From Chara braunii (lineage: Eukaryota > Streptophyta > Charophyceae > Charales > Characeae): a DNA stretch of 22,993 nucleotides. The stretch covers positions 2,137,108 to 2,160,100 of the forward strand of contig BFEA01000084.1 in assembly GCA_003427395.1 (NCBI GenBank). Reading direction: 5' to 3'. Position numbers and translations under genes: made by a program. Shown here in pieces: positions 1 through 11,281 of this stretch (position 1 is the stretch's first letter; each line of letters starts with the position of its first letter). Below the pieces are notes generated by a model. It saw only the letters and a list, made by a program, of their open reading frames with translations, had not been told where the DNA came from and did not search any database.

Positions 1-428
1 TTCACAATCGCCAGCCGTTGAAGAAGAGAAGATTTTTCTCATATTGATTCAAGGGCAAATGTCTGTGTGTCAGAGAGAGAGACATGAATCGCATGTCCAC
101 CAAGAAACATAGCGATGAATATTCTTCATTTTTTCCACTCTGCAAGGTTTCTGTATCTTAGTAGCTATGTGATTATTTGTGTTCATTCACTGCACTATCG
201 TAGATGGAGAACTACGGATAATGTTACTAGTGGCATGTGCATGACATGTACCTTAGACAAGCGAGTGGATAACCTTTTGCAAGTTGTGTTCATTAATGGC
301 TGGTTGTGGGGGTCATGTGAGAGTGTACTCGGTTAATAAGTGGGCTTGTGGATTTCAAGTCTAGTAATTTGTGGACTTCCGATGTTTAAGTTACACCAAG
401 CGTATCTGTTAAGAAATCCATTTTCTTC

Positions 429-444
429 TCTCTCTCTCTTTCTT

Positions 445-490
<46 letters not shown>

Positions 491-491
491 N

Positions 492-538
<47 letters not shown>
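429..538. repeat. (CT)n microsatellite with one undetermined base
   Basis: This is an almost uninterrupted CT dinucleotide run with a few TTTC interruptions at its start and an N at 491. The N marks an assembly uncertainty, so the true length is unknown. Confidence 0.95.
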
Positions 539-543
<5 letters not shown>

Positions 544-956
544 TTGCCAATCGTCAGTCGTTGATGAAAAAAAGAGTCTTCTCATATTGATTCAAGAGCA
601 AATGTTTGTGTGTGTCAGAGAGAGAGAGACATGAATCACATGTCCACCAAGAAGCATAGCGATAAATGTTCTTAATTTTTCCCACTCTGCAAGGTTCTGT
701 ATCTTCGTAGCTATGTGATTCTTTGTGTTCATTCGCTGCACTATCGTAGATGGAGAACTATGGATAATATTACTGGTGGCATGTGCATGGCACGTACCTT
801 AGACAAGCGAGTGGATAACCTTTTGCAAGTTGCGTTCATTAGTGGCTGGTTGTGGGGGTCATGTGAGAGGGTACTCAGTTAATAAGTGGGCTTGTGGATT
901 TCAAGTCTAGTAATCTGTGGACTTCCGCTACACTAAGCCTATCTGCTGAGAAATTC

Positions 957-1084
<128 letters not shown>

Positions 1085-1464
1085 ACTGCCAATCGTCAGC
1101 CGTTGAAGAAGAGAAGAGTCTTCTCATATTGATTCAAGGGCAAATGTCTGTGTGTGTCAGAGAGAGAGAGAGATAAATCGCACTCTACAAGGTTTCTGTA
1201 TCTTCGTAGCTCTGTGATTATTTCTGTTCATTCGCTGCACTATCGTAGATGGAGAACTATGGATAATGTTACTAGTGACATGTGCATGGCACGTACCTTA
1301 AACAACCGAGTGGATAACCTTTTGCAAGTTGCGTTCATTAGTGGCTAGTTGTGGGGGTCATGTGAGAGTGTACTCGGTTAATAAGTGGGCTTCTGGATTT
1401 CAAGTCTAGTAATCTGTGGAGTTCCGCTGTTTAAGTTACACTAAGCCTATCTGTTGAGAAATAC

Positions 1465-1477
1465 TTTTTTTTTTTTT

Positions 1478-1546
<69 letters not shown>
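1465..1546. repeat. Poly-T plus (CT)n microsatellite
   Basis: An 18-T run (1465-1482) is followed by a CT run to 1546. It ends the third 540-bp copy and directly abuts the next satellite family. Confidence 0.95.
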
Positions 1547-1551
<5 letters not shown>

Positions 1552-1552
1552 T

Positions 1553-3250
1553 GCGTTGGAAACACCAAAATACTCTTCCACTCTCTTCATCTCATCTATG
1601 CAAATAAAAAAAATAAAAAAATGACATATATTTTTTCTGAAAATTCTGAGTAGGTGAACATGCTGAAATGTTGAAAGACCCTCATGTAGTCTTGACAACA
1701 TACATACAATAACCCTCTCAACTTTCTGAAAGTACTGAGCAGGTGAATGCGTTGGAAACGTTGAACGACTCTTCTACTCTCGACACCACATCTATGTAAA
1801 TAAAAAAAGACGATATAATTTTTCTGAAAATTTTGAACAGGTGAAAATGTTGAAAATAATGAAAGACTCCTCCTTAGTCTTGACAACATACATAGGATAC
1901 CCCTCTCCACTTTTCGATGAGGTGAATATATAGGAAACGCTGATGACTCTTTTATTTTTGACACCCTATCTATAGAAATACAATAAGGCAATATAATCTT
2001 TCTGAAAATTTTGAGCAGGTGAACATGCTGGAAATCGTGAAAGACTCTTCTGCAGTCTTGACGACATACCTACGATACCCCTCTGAAGTGTCTGAAAGTC
2101 ATGAGCAAGTGAATAAGTCGGAAACGGTCAAGGACTCTTGCACTCTCAACATCCCATCTATGCAAACATGAAAAGGGAATGATTTGTTTCTGAAAATTTT
2201 GAGCATGTGAACATGTTTGAAATGCGGAAAGACTCCTCCGTAGTCTTGACAACATACATAGGATACCCCTCTCTAGTTTTCGATCAGGTGAATACGTTGG
2301 AAACGCTAAGGGACTTTTCGATTTTTGACATCCTGTCTATATGAATACAATAAGGCAATATAATTTGTCTGAAAATTCTGAGCAGTTGAACATGTTGGAA
2401 ATCGTGAAAGACCCTTTTGTAGTCTTGACAACATCTACACAATAACCCTATGAAATTTATGAAATTCCTGAGAAAGTGAAAACGTTGGAAACGGCAAAGG
2501 ACTCTTCCACTCTCAATATCCCATCTATGCAAATAAAAAAAAAGGATGATTTTTTTCTGAACATTCTGAGCAGGTGAACATGCTGGAAATCGTGAAAGAT
2601 CTTTTTGACAACATACATACGATAGCCCTATGAAGTTTTCGAAATTCCTGAGCAAGTGAATCCTTTGGAAACGACGAAAGACTCTTCCACTCTCAACATC
2701 CCATCTATGCAAATACAAAAAGGGGATGATTTTTTTCTGAAAATTCTGAGCAGATGACCATGCTGGAAATCATAAAAGCCCCTTCTGTAGTCTTGACAAC
2801 ATACATACAATACAGCTTTCAACATTCTGAAAGTCATGAGCAGGTGAAAACATGTTGGAAACGTCGAAGTACTCTCCCCCCTCTCAACAACCGATCTATG
2901 CAAAGACAAATAGGGGATATAATATTTTTGAAATTTCTAAGTAGGTGAAATGCTAAAAATGGTGAATAACTCCTCCGTTTATGAAAACTACGGAGCCATC
3001 ATTCACCATCTTAGTGAACATAAAAAAATGGGATAATTTTTTTTTGAAAATTCTCAGCAGGTGAACATGCTTGAAATGTGGAAAGCCTCCTCCATAGTCT
3101 TGACAACATACATACAATACCGCTCTCAACTTTTTGAAAGTCCTGAGCAGGTGATAACACCTTGGAAACGTCGAACGACTCTTCCACTCTCGACACTGCA
3201 TCTATTCAAATGCAAAAAAGAGATTTATTTTTTCTGGAAATTCTGAGCAA
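1553..3250. repeat. Dimeric ~187-bp satellite, about nine monomers
   Basis: The landmark GGAAAC recurs at 1558, 1754, 1933, 2120, 2299, 2487, 2667, 2857 and 3164, a spacing of 179-196 bp. The last interval is 307 bp because of extra material around 2945-3050. Each monomer holds two related halves of ~93 bp. One half carries CTGAAAATTCTGAGCAGGTG and the other CTGAAAGTCCTGAGCAGGTG, each followed by ATGCTGGAAAT or ACGTTGGAAAC and GAAAGACTC. The array is therefore a diverged dimer of an older ~93-bp unit. Open frames on both strands simply follow the repeat period and do not look coding. Confidence 0.85.
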
Positions 3251-3325
3251 GTGAAAATGCTGAAAAAGGTCAAAAACTCCTCTATTTCTGACAACTACGG
3301 AGGAATCATTCACCATTTTCAGCAT
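2949..3325. repeat. Two foldback segments embedded in the satellite
   Basis: At 2961-3007, GGTGAAT..ACTCCTCCGT is mirrored by ACGGAG..ATTCACC. At 3258-3325 the outer arms are ATGCTGAAAA and TTTTCAGCAT, and the inner part carries a CTCCT/CGGAGG pairing. The two share the core ACTCCTC..CTACGGAG..ATCATTCACCAT. They look like two copies of one small inverted-repeat module that replaced part of a satellite monomer. Confidence 0.6.
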
Positions 3326-3373
3326 TTTGGAAGTGAATACCTTAGAAACCCTTCACCACATTCGACAATCCTT

Positions 3374-3566
3374 AAAGTGAATACCTTAGAAACATTTCAC
3401 CACATATTAGAAGCTGAGAGATGTTGAAACCCAACTTCAGAAATTCTAAAAAACAGTGAATCCACTCCACAGTGAATACCTTAGAAACCCTTCACCACTT
3501 TCGACAGTCCTTAAAGATGTTGAAACCCAACTTCATAAATTCTAAAAAATGGTGAATCCACTCCAC
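3374..3566. repeat. ~96-bp tandem duplication
   Basis: AGTGAATACCTTAGAAAC occurs at 3332, 3376 and 3471. The block GATGTTGAAACCCAACTTCA followed by ATTCTAAAAAA occurs at about 3419-3470 and 3515-3566. Together they define two adjacent units of ~96 bp plus a partial copy. The short TTCACCA words are complementary to the TGGTGAA words of the neighbouring satellite. Confidence 0.7.
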
Positions 3567-4655
3567 TTCAGAATGACTTTTAGCGAAGATCCAGAGGTTC
3601 GTTAACCGCGTGTGTCCAGCTCCCCATTTCCACCCTGGTCCGTAAGCCCACGTTCCTTCTACCCCTGACCGATTGGCCTATTCGTGTCAACGCCCGGACA
3701 ACTCTTCAAAAGACTGGGGCCATCTCGTGGCCTTGTGCTATTCCTACCTCAAGTGAGTGTCAGCCGACCTCGGGTAGATACAAAGTCCCGATAACTTCTA
3801 AATTGGAAAACAAATAATCCCAGGCCCTCGGTTAAATCTCATCCCCGTCCACTGACATTTTACCATCATTAAGGTGTTGTCCCTTCCCAAGGTCACGGCC
3901 TGCCATTCCACGTCGAATCCCTGAAACTCAAAACTTGACGGAAGGGACACTTCCCACCCTCTGTCGTTATTCCAGGGCGGCCCGGGGTACCGGGGCTGGC
4001 GTATCGTTCGAACACGTCTTGCTGCCATCGTCATTTTGGTGATTTCCTGCATAGCCCACACAGAGAGAATTACGACCCGTTCTTCAGCAACTGTCCATCC
4101 TCCTACTGTTTCCTTTCTTGTTCAAGTCCTTGTTCTTCTTTTCTGCCCTGCGATCCACACCAGCGTCCGTAGTGGCCGGACGTCTCTCCTCGTTCTTAAT
4201 CTCCTAGCATGCCCTGTTAATCAACCGTTCACGTCCCCCTTAGTTTACATGTACCTCTCATACTTTGATTTCTCCACTATGTCTGATTCTCTGACCTTTT
4301 AATCGAACCACAATACTTCGAACAACTTGAAAACATCATGTGCGTAGGATGGGGCGGCCGCCGTCTCCCGACTAACTATAGCATTCCAGGCTACCGCGTC
4401 TATCTCTAGGCGATCATACTTACCGATTCTCGGGACGGTGAGGATTTTCCAGGTTTTATCACTATAGAAGGGTCCGTATTTCAACGAGGTCTCATAGAAT
4501 TCCTCAGTCAGCCAAACATACTCTATATGTGTTTCTTTCATAAAGTCGGTCATTTCTGAGATGTGGTCGAAACCCCCAAACCACTCGGTCACGAACTCAG
4601 GCACCCAAGCTGTTGTTCGCAGGTCGGGAGGCTTGAGTTCCTTCCATCCTCCCAT
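3560..4655 (-). pseudogene. Decayed reading frame, unknown product
   Basis: Reading on the minus strand from ATG at 4655 gives 118 codons of ordinary, well-mixed protein sequence rich in Trp, Phe and acidic residues. Examples are WFGGFDHISEMTDF and KYGPFYSDKTWKILTVPRIG. TAA at 4301-4299 ends this stretch. The same frame continues with further stops at 4247, 4223 and 4124, then 88 more codons (RQPRYPGPPWNNDRGWEVSL and onward) to TAG at 3800. Four more stops follow, at 3746, 3740, 3689 and 3680. Every stop can be derived from CAA, CAG or CGA by C-to-T change. There are two stops just upstream of the ATG. I do not recognise the family. Composition differs sharply from the satellites on either side. 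It could instead be two unrelated chance frames, since later parts contain many stops. Confidence 0.35.
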
Positions 4656-4918
4656 CCTCCCATCACAACTTTACTACTGACTTCATCCCATCCTTCATTG
4701 ACAAACTTCTCGCCCTCTCTTCACAAGCGGTTATCGCATACCTAAAAATTCGCATATGAAAACTGTGAAGTGGAAAAAATGATGTTGGTTTGTGCATTAG
4801 GAAAATAGTTTCCCTATCATGAAATCGAGAGGAGGGTTAGTTTGTTCATGGTGAAACCACATAGTAAACTGAGTTTTTAACTTTTCATATCAAACACGAT
4901 CTTGAAACGCATGTATTC
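4656..4918. other. Unassigned spacer
   Basis: This is a mixed-composition spacer between the decayed frame and the 81-bp array. I see no gene, RNA or clear repeat in it. Confidence 0.5.
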
Positions 4919-6655
4919 TAAGCTACCCGAAAATCATTAAGTATCCCGAAGTAGCTTGAACAGTGGTCACAAGAGCTGCTTTCATGGTCTTCGGGACGTT
5001 CATCACTTCGGAATGCTTCATGGTTTTCGGGTATTTGAACAAATGGTCATAAGGGTTCCTTTCATGATCTTGGAGACGTTCATCACTTCAAGACGTTTCA
5101 TGATTTTTTGGTATTTTGAACAAATGACCATAACTGTTGCTTCTTCAGGACGTTCATCACTTCGAGATCCTTCATGATTTTCACGTAGCAACCCCTATGA
5201 CATCTCGAAGCTTCCCGAAAATCATAAAGCATCTCGAAGTGATGAACGTCCCGAAGATCATGAAAGCAACCCTTACGGCCATCTGTTCAAGCTACCCAGA
5301 AATCATGAAACATCTCGAAGTGGTGAACGTCCCGAAGTCCAAAAAAACAACCTTTATGACCGTCTGTTCAAGCTACCTGGAAATTGTGAAGCATCCCGAA
5401 TTGATGAATGTCCCGAAGACAATGAAAGAAACCCTTATGGCGATCTGTTCCAGCTACCCGAAAATCATGAAGCAACCCGAAGTGATGAACATCCCGAAGA
5501 TCATGAAAGCAACCCTTATGACTATCTGTTTTAGCTATCCGAAAATCATGAAGCATCCCGAAGTGATGAACGACCCGAAGATCGTGACAGCAACCCGTAT
5601 GACCATCTGTTCAAGCTACCCAAAAATTATGAAGCATCCCGAAGTGATGAACGTCTCGAAGTCCATGAAAGCAACCTTTATGACCATCTGTTCAAGCTAC
5701 CCGAAAATCATGAAGCATCCCAAAGTGATGAACGTCCCAAAGTCCATGAAAGCAACTCTTATGGACATTTGTTCGAGCCANNNNNNNNNNNNNNNNNNNN
5801 NNNNNNNNNNNNNNNNNNNNNNNNNNNNNNNNNNNNNNNNNNNNNNNNNNNNNNNTTATGAAACATCCCGAAGTGATGAACATCTTGAAGACCATGAAAA
5901 CAACCCTTACGACAATCTGTTCAAGCTACCCGAAAATCATGAAGCATCCCGAAGTGATGAACGTCCCGAAGACCATGAAAACAAGCCTTATGACCATCTT
6001 TTCAAACTACCCGAAAATCATGAAGCCTCCCGAAGTGATGAACGTCATGAAGACCACGAAAGCAACCCTTATGTTCATCTGTTCAAGCTGCCAGAAAATC
6101 ATGAAGCATCCTGAAGTGACGAACGCCCCGAAGACCATGCAAGCAATCTTTATGACTATCTGTTTAATCTACCCGAAAATCATGAAGCATCCCGAAATGA
6201 TGAACGTCCCGAAGACCATGAAAGCAACCCTTATGGTCATTTGTTCCAACTACCCGAAAATCATGAAGCAATCCTAACTGATGAACATCCCGAAGTCCAT
6301 GAAAGCAACCCTTATGACCATCGGTTCTAGCTTCCCAAAGATCATTAAGCATTCCGAAGTGATGAACATTCCGAAGATCATGAAAGCAACCCTTATGGCC
6401 ATCTGTTCAAGCTACCTGAAAATCATGAAGCATCCCGAAATGATGAGCGTCCCGACGTCCATGAAACCAACCTTTATGACCATCTGTTCAAGCGACCAAA
6501 AAATCATGAAGCATCCCGAAGTGGTGAACGTTCTGAAGACCATGAAAGCAACTCTTATGACCATCTGTTTAAGCGATCCGAAAATCATGAAACATCCCGA
6601 AGTGATGAACACCCCGAAGACCATGAAAGCAACCCTTATGACTATCTGTTTAGGC
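4919..6655. repeat. 81-bp minisatellite array with an inverted block
   Basis: The unit reads roughly AGCTACCCGAAAATCATGAA, GCATCCCGAAGTGATGAACG, TCCCGAAGACCATGAAAGCA, ACCCTTATGACCATCTGTTC. The landmark GATGAAC falls at 5241, then every 81 bp to 5727. After the N gap it resumes at 5875 and repeats every 81 bp to 6604. There is no net indel within either block. A forward fragment lies at 4919-4952, about three units in reverse complement at 4953-5187, and forward units from 5188. Because 81 is a multiple of 3, long frames open up, for example a Met-rich 27-residue repeat and an acidic one in another frame. Several frames on both strands are open at once, which argues against coding. One unit (around 6270) has a TAA in the Met-rich frame. 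Confidence 0.9.
5781..5855. other. Assembly gap (75 N)
   Basis: There are 75 consecutive undetermined bases inside the 81-bp array. The repeat register across the gap (5727 to 5875, 148 bp) is 14 bp short of two full periods. The gap size is therefore probably an estimate, or an indel is hidden in it. Confidence 0.95.
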
Positions 6656-7600
6656 AAGCAACTAACAACTATGATGACAACAACATGGGCGAGGATAAAT
6701 CCGCAACTTTTCAAATGTGTCCTCAAAATTGAGAATAAGAGTGAAGAAAACATGAACAATGAAAAAAAATTGGGTCTAAGTTGCATATATAATATATATA
6801 TTATGAAAATTATACGTGTTGTTAACCTTCTCTCCCTCCCTCCTTGAAAGAAGGTTCCTAAAGTACTTTTCGCCGGCTTCCACTATGTTAGCTCATCAGA
6901 GAGCAAAAATCTTCCTTTATCACGCTCCGAAAAAGGAAACCCAGAGGATACATCCTCAAGAGGCTAGAGACCGATACAAGGGGATACTAGAGAGAGGGGG
7001 GGATGTGGGGAGTGGGTGGTGGGATCAAGAAGGGTCGTTACCGATGCGTTCGCCATACTCCGACTGGTACGCCTGCGATGGAAACCACTGCTAATGAAGA
7101 ACGCGCTTGAAACTCTCGGTACTAACGATGCTTGGGAACGAAGAGAACGATTCACGCGACCAAGTGTTCACAGTCATGGAAGGCGGAGCGACAACACTAC
7201 CACCCAGCGTCGATCCGAGCAACACGACGGAGGTTGCTTCCAGCAAAGGGAGTAGACCGTCGCCGAGAAAAAAAAAGAGGATGATCACTTGGTTTCATCA
7301 GACTAATATACACCAACCGATTGGGGAGAGCCCCCATCGTGAAACAAGTGAACACAACTGCACACCCCGGGGGGCGGGGGGGGGGGGGGTGGTAAAGGCC
7401 CGAAATGCCTATGAAGGAAGGTCCTACGTGAGGCGGGAAAAATCAGTATGTTGTTTTATGGGCAGGGTAGGCCCCTGCGCCTTCCTATTCCCCTCTTTTT
7501 TTGTTTTTTTTTTTGCGCGGCCTAAAAATTTCCAAACATATACATAGGCATGATTTTAATCCGTATATATATTTAAAAAAAATGTGTGGATATATGTATA
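6656..7600. other. Unassigned sequence, no gene recognised
   Basis: After the minisatellite comes AT-rich sequence, including a TATATAATATATATATTA tract near 6785. A more balanced stretch follows (6850-7360). Short overlapping frames exist on both strands at 7016-7547, but none shows a recognisable motif. A G-rich run (CCCC, GGGGGG, C, then 14 G) lies at 7366-7390 and could form a G-quadruplex. Confidence 0.4.
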
Positions 7601-7655
7601 TATGTGTGTGTGTGTATGTGTGTGTGTGTGTGTGTGTCTGTGTGTGTGTGTGTGG
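7600..7655. repeat. (TG)n microsatellite
   Basis: TG repeats are interrupted by TATG and TCTG words and followed by a G run (7656-7670). The region is low-complexity. Confidence 0.9.
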
Positions 7656-7690
7656 CGGTGGGGGGGGGGACGACCCTCCCCCAACTACCC

Positions 7691-7718
7691 AACCAATCAA
7701 TCAATCAATCAATCAGTT

Positions 7719-7771
<53 letters not shown>

Positions 7772-7774
7772 GTT

Positions 7775-7831
<57 letters not shown>

Positions 7832-7856
7832 GTTGATCAATCTATAAAAAAAAAAA

Positions 7857-7890
<34 letters not shown>

Positions 7891-7958
7891 CAATCGATCA
7901 CTCACTCAATCAATCAATCAATCATCAATCAATCAATCAATCAATCAATCAATGAATC

Positions 7959-8003
<45 letters not shown>

Positions 8004-8043
8004 CAGTCAATCAATCAATCAATCATCAATCAATCAATCAATC
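7691..8043. repeat. ~350-bp (ATCA)n tetranucleotide array
   Basis: AATC repeats are nearly continuous. Interruptions include AGTT phase breaks, an A-run at 7847-7858 and several ATCATCA slips. The Ile-Asn-Gln-Ser runs read through it are an artefact of the period. The complementary GATT motif appears again at 18126-18170. Confidence 0.95.
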
Positions 8044-8430
8044 TTTTTTTTTTTCCCGAAACTTCAGCACCCCCACCCACCCCCCTAAACAAACTTTTTT
8101 TTTCTTTTTTTTTTTACTTGGGGGTGTAGCCCCCGACATGCACCCCCACTTGTCAGAACCCCCCGGGAGGGCTGCCGAAACGGCTCGTACGACCGTATGC
8201 ACGGCCTGTACGGCCGTTTGGGGGGCCGTACGTACGACCGTATGGCCCGTACAGACGCCTTGTATCTATACGGGGTATCACATAGGTGCTTGACATTTGG
8301 CAATAGCCAGCAGCGGTTGCGGGTCCGACTCGCGTTGACCATCACGCTGTGCAGAGTCGTCGTGCATACAAGGAGACGTGGCCTTGGCTGGCCGTTGTAT
8401 CGGGAGTGACGGAGGAGGTGTTCGCCGCCT
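8044..8430. other. T-rich then GC-rich palindromic sequence
   Basis: Two T-runs (8044-8055 and ~8096-8115) precede a GGGGGTG/CACCCCC foldback at ~8119-8150. Between about 8180 and 8250, CGTACGACCGTATG-type words occur twice and related TGTACGGCCGT and CCCGTACAG words surround them. CGTACGTACG at 8228-8237 is a perfect palindrome. The style resembles the subterminal repeats of the hAT-like elements elsewhere in the window, but I could not find a matching second end or target duplication. Confidence 0.45.
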
Positions 8431-10110
8431 ATGGCGACCCCCGCCTATGGAGGAGAATCAGGACATGATTATAAGCGTGAGATTATGCGCGAGCGATTCC
8501 GGGTGTCCAGCATCAAGGCCCTTATGAACGCCTCAGAGCTGCACAGCAACTTAGTGTAGTGTCGCGAGCTTGCTCTCAATATCCTGAACGAGGTCTGCGC
8601 AGACGAGATATGTCGTGATATATTCTTGAACAACCTCAAGGGCAAGAACATGATGATATGAATGGTTGACCCTCTTTCGGATACCATCTTCAAGGTCATA
8701 CGCGTGGTGGACAACGACATCTACGAGCGGGAGATCAACACACTGAAGTTGCGCTCCACACCCGTCAAAGTTCGTATGGCCACTGTTTTCCTCTGCCTCA
8801 ATGCCGACGATGAGTGCAAGATCATCTCGAGACATAAGTTTGACACAGTGGAGTGGTTCACATTCATCATGATTGCCCTCTCGGCGGACTTTCTGTCCTC
8901 CATCCCCTCCGCAAGAATGTCATTCCACGTCATTGATGCTCTTCATGATGGCACGATGTTGTCTCGTCGCCTCCCTCGATCGTTGATGAACAGGTTCCAC
9001 GATTGGCAGTCCAATCCGCTGTATGACCTCTTGCAGCAGTTGCACGCTGTGACTGCGCACATGAACTTCGCTCGCATATTACACAACCTTGTGCAGAACT
9101 TCTCTTCCGACTTCAGCAGCGGATTCCGCTTGAGTGACGCAGAGAAGCAAAAGAGGTAGCTGAGGTATCGGGAAGAACTGGACATGTACGACAGGATGTG
9201 GGTGAGGCTGGGCCTTGCAAGGCGGAAGCTAGTCCGGCTGATCCTCTGGCTCAGCTGCAACTTCCCTCACTTTTTCTCAAAGGAGGCTAACTTGGATTTG
9301 ATCTTTCGTTTCTCTGAGCATGAGGCAACTGACACGGAAGCCCTACATACATCATCAGGACGAGGCTCTGCTGTGAGTCAACCCGGCATGTCGCTGATGC
9401 AACGGTACCTGAATGACAGCATGAATCTGTGGAAGGAAGACCTGCGTGAGGGAAGGTACCACAGACTAGCACAGAGATAACGAGTGGATGCGTCATGAGA
9501 TGTCCGCAGAGCTCTGGACGGCCAGGAGGAAACTCTACATCTTGCATTCCTACACACGTACGACGTTTGAGGAGTACTTGAATGACCCAATGTTGTTTTG
9601 CCCCGCAACGTTCCTAGCATCCACAGAGCAGACTGATCGAACGTGCAGCAGTTGCATCATGAACTGTCTTTATGTCGTCATCGACTCCCTGGTGCTAACC
9701 CTCCTTCATATGGAGTGTGTTGACTCACTGGCCACAATTCCGCAGTCGAAGGAGGTGCAACTCGGGTCATGACCACTGGTGAGGCAGATGTGGACGCAAA
9801 GGATGGATGGAGCGGAGGGTGGCAGTTTATGATGGATGTGGCTGATGATAGCAAGCTGGCGGCTGAAATCCTCCTTAATGAGGACAAGGATGACTTCATG
9901 CACGGAGCATACTGCCGGAAGGAAATCCAGAGGAGGACTGCCACGACCCTGGTTAGGATCTGCCAACTGCATGAGCACTTGCGCATTTGCGTGGGCAACA
10001 ACTACAACCTGCGCTCTAACGTGGGAGCCCTGCGACGCCTGAATCTCTCAGTTTCTCAATCTGAAACTGAGGATCTTGCGCGGATCATTAACATCCAACC
10101 ATCTAGTTAG
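8431..10110 (+). pseudogene. Long intronless pseudogene, unknown ~560-residue product
   Basis: One frame can be followed from ATG at 8431 (MATPAYGGESGHDYKREI) to TAG near 10110 (ending IINIQPSS). Three in-frame stops interrupt it: TAG 8557, TGA 8659 and TAG 9157. Each is explicable by one C-to-T change from CAG or CGA. Two frameshifts follow, at about 9467-9480 (plus-strand frame 1 to 2) and about 9720 (back to frame 1). Between lesions the protein is well mixed and mostly helical-looking, rich in Leu, Arg, Asp and Met, with no signal peptide or obvious membrane segment. Examples are DPLSDTIFKVIRVVDNDIYE and FHDWQSNPLYDLLQQLHAV. No intron is needed, so it may be a retrocopy, a mobile-element gene or an integrated foreign gene. 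I do not recognise the family and see no catalytic motif. It differs from all flanking sequence in being balanced and non-repetitive. Confidence 0.7.
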
Positions 10111-10331
10111 TGTAATCCACTCACACGATCTTCATCTCTACCTCATCCTCTCAAGTTTATTTTTGGGTTTGTCTGGGTTGCTTCTAACTTGCTAGTTCTT
10201 CACTCAACTAGTTTGGTTGCAGAGTGTTGCGTCTGTGTCAAAAGGTTAGCTCATTATTGTAGTTGAAGTTCCCGTCTCCAGTGACACTGTTTGCACCCGT
10301 GCAGAATAGAATGTATGGTGCTAAATCGATG

Positions 10332-10410
10332 AGCTTTGTACTACAGTCTAGTGCACAGGGTGTATGTCCTAGCTTTTGTACTACAGTGCAGTGCACAGGG
10401 TGTATGTCCT
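10332..10410. repeat. Tandem duplication, ~40-bp units
   Basis: Copy 1 (10332-10370) and copy 2 (10371-10410) share AGCTTTGTACTACAGT and GTGCACAGGGTGTATGTCCT. They differ by one inserted T and a short substitution (CTA versus GCA). Confidence 0.9.
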
Positions 10411-10453
10411 TACAATTACTGCAAAATGGCTATCAAAATTCGTCATCATATTC

Positions 10454-10461
10454 TCCATAAC
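10454..10461. repeat. Left target-site duplication TCCATAAC
   Basis: This 8-bp sequence is identical to 11274-11281 and abuts the CAGGG terminus of the element. Confidence 0.9.
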
Positions 10462-11273
<812 letters not shown>

Positions 11274-11281
11274 TCCATAAC
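11274..11281. repeat. Right target-site duplication TCCATAAC
   Basis: This is an exact copy of 10454-10461, directly after the inverted terminus ending AACCCTG. Confidence 0.9.

Larger units (their letters stand above)
10111..10461. other. Sequence 3' of the pseudogene
   Basis: This is T-rich, UTR-like sequence with no long frame. It contains the short duplication at 10332-10410 and ends with the left target duplication of the hAT-like element (TCCATAAC, 10454-10461). Confidence 0.4.

Noticed and set aside
1940-1946. CTGATGA as another hammerhead core
   Set aside because: No helix II or GAAA follows; it is part of a satellite monomer.
4036-4302. Plus-strand 88-codon frame
   Set aside because: It lies opposite the better minus-strand frame and has no recognisable features.
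6278-6284. CTGATGA as another hammerhead core
   Set aside because: It is a point variant of the 81-bp unit; a GAAA occurs downstream but no helix II can form.
4919-6655. CRISPR array
   Set aside because: The whole 81-bp unit repeats without unique spacers, and the context is eukaryotic.
7016-7547. Overlapping small proteins
   Set aside because: Several short overlapping frames on both strands, running into homopolymers; no motif.
7501-8293. Ile-Asn-Gln-Ser repeat frames
   Set aside because: These are a direct consequence of the ATCA tetranucleotide period.
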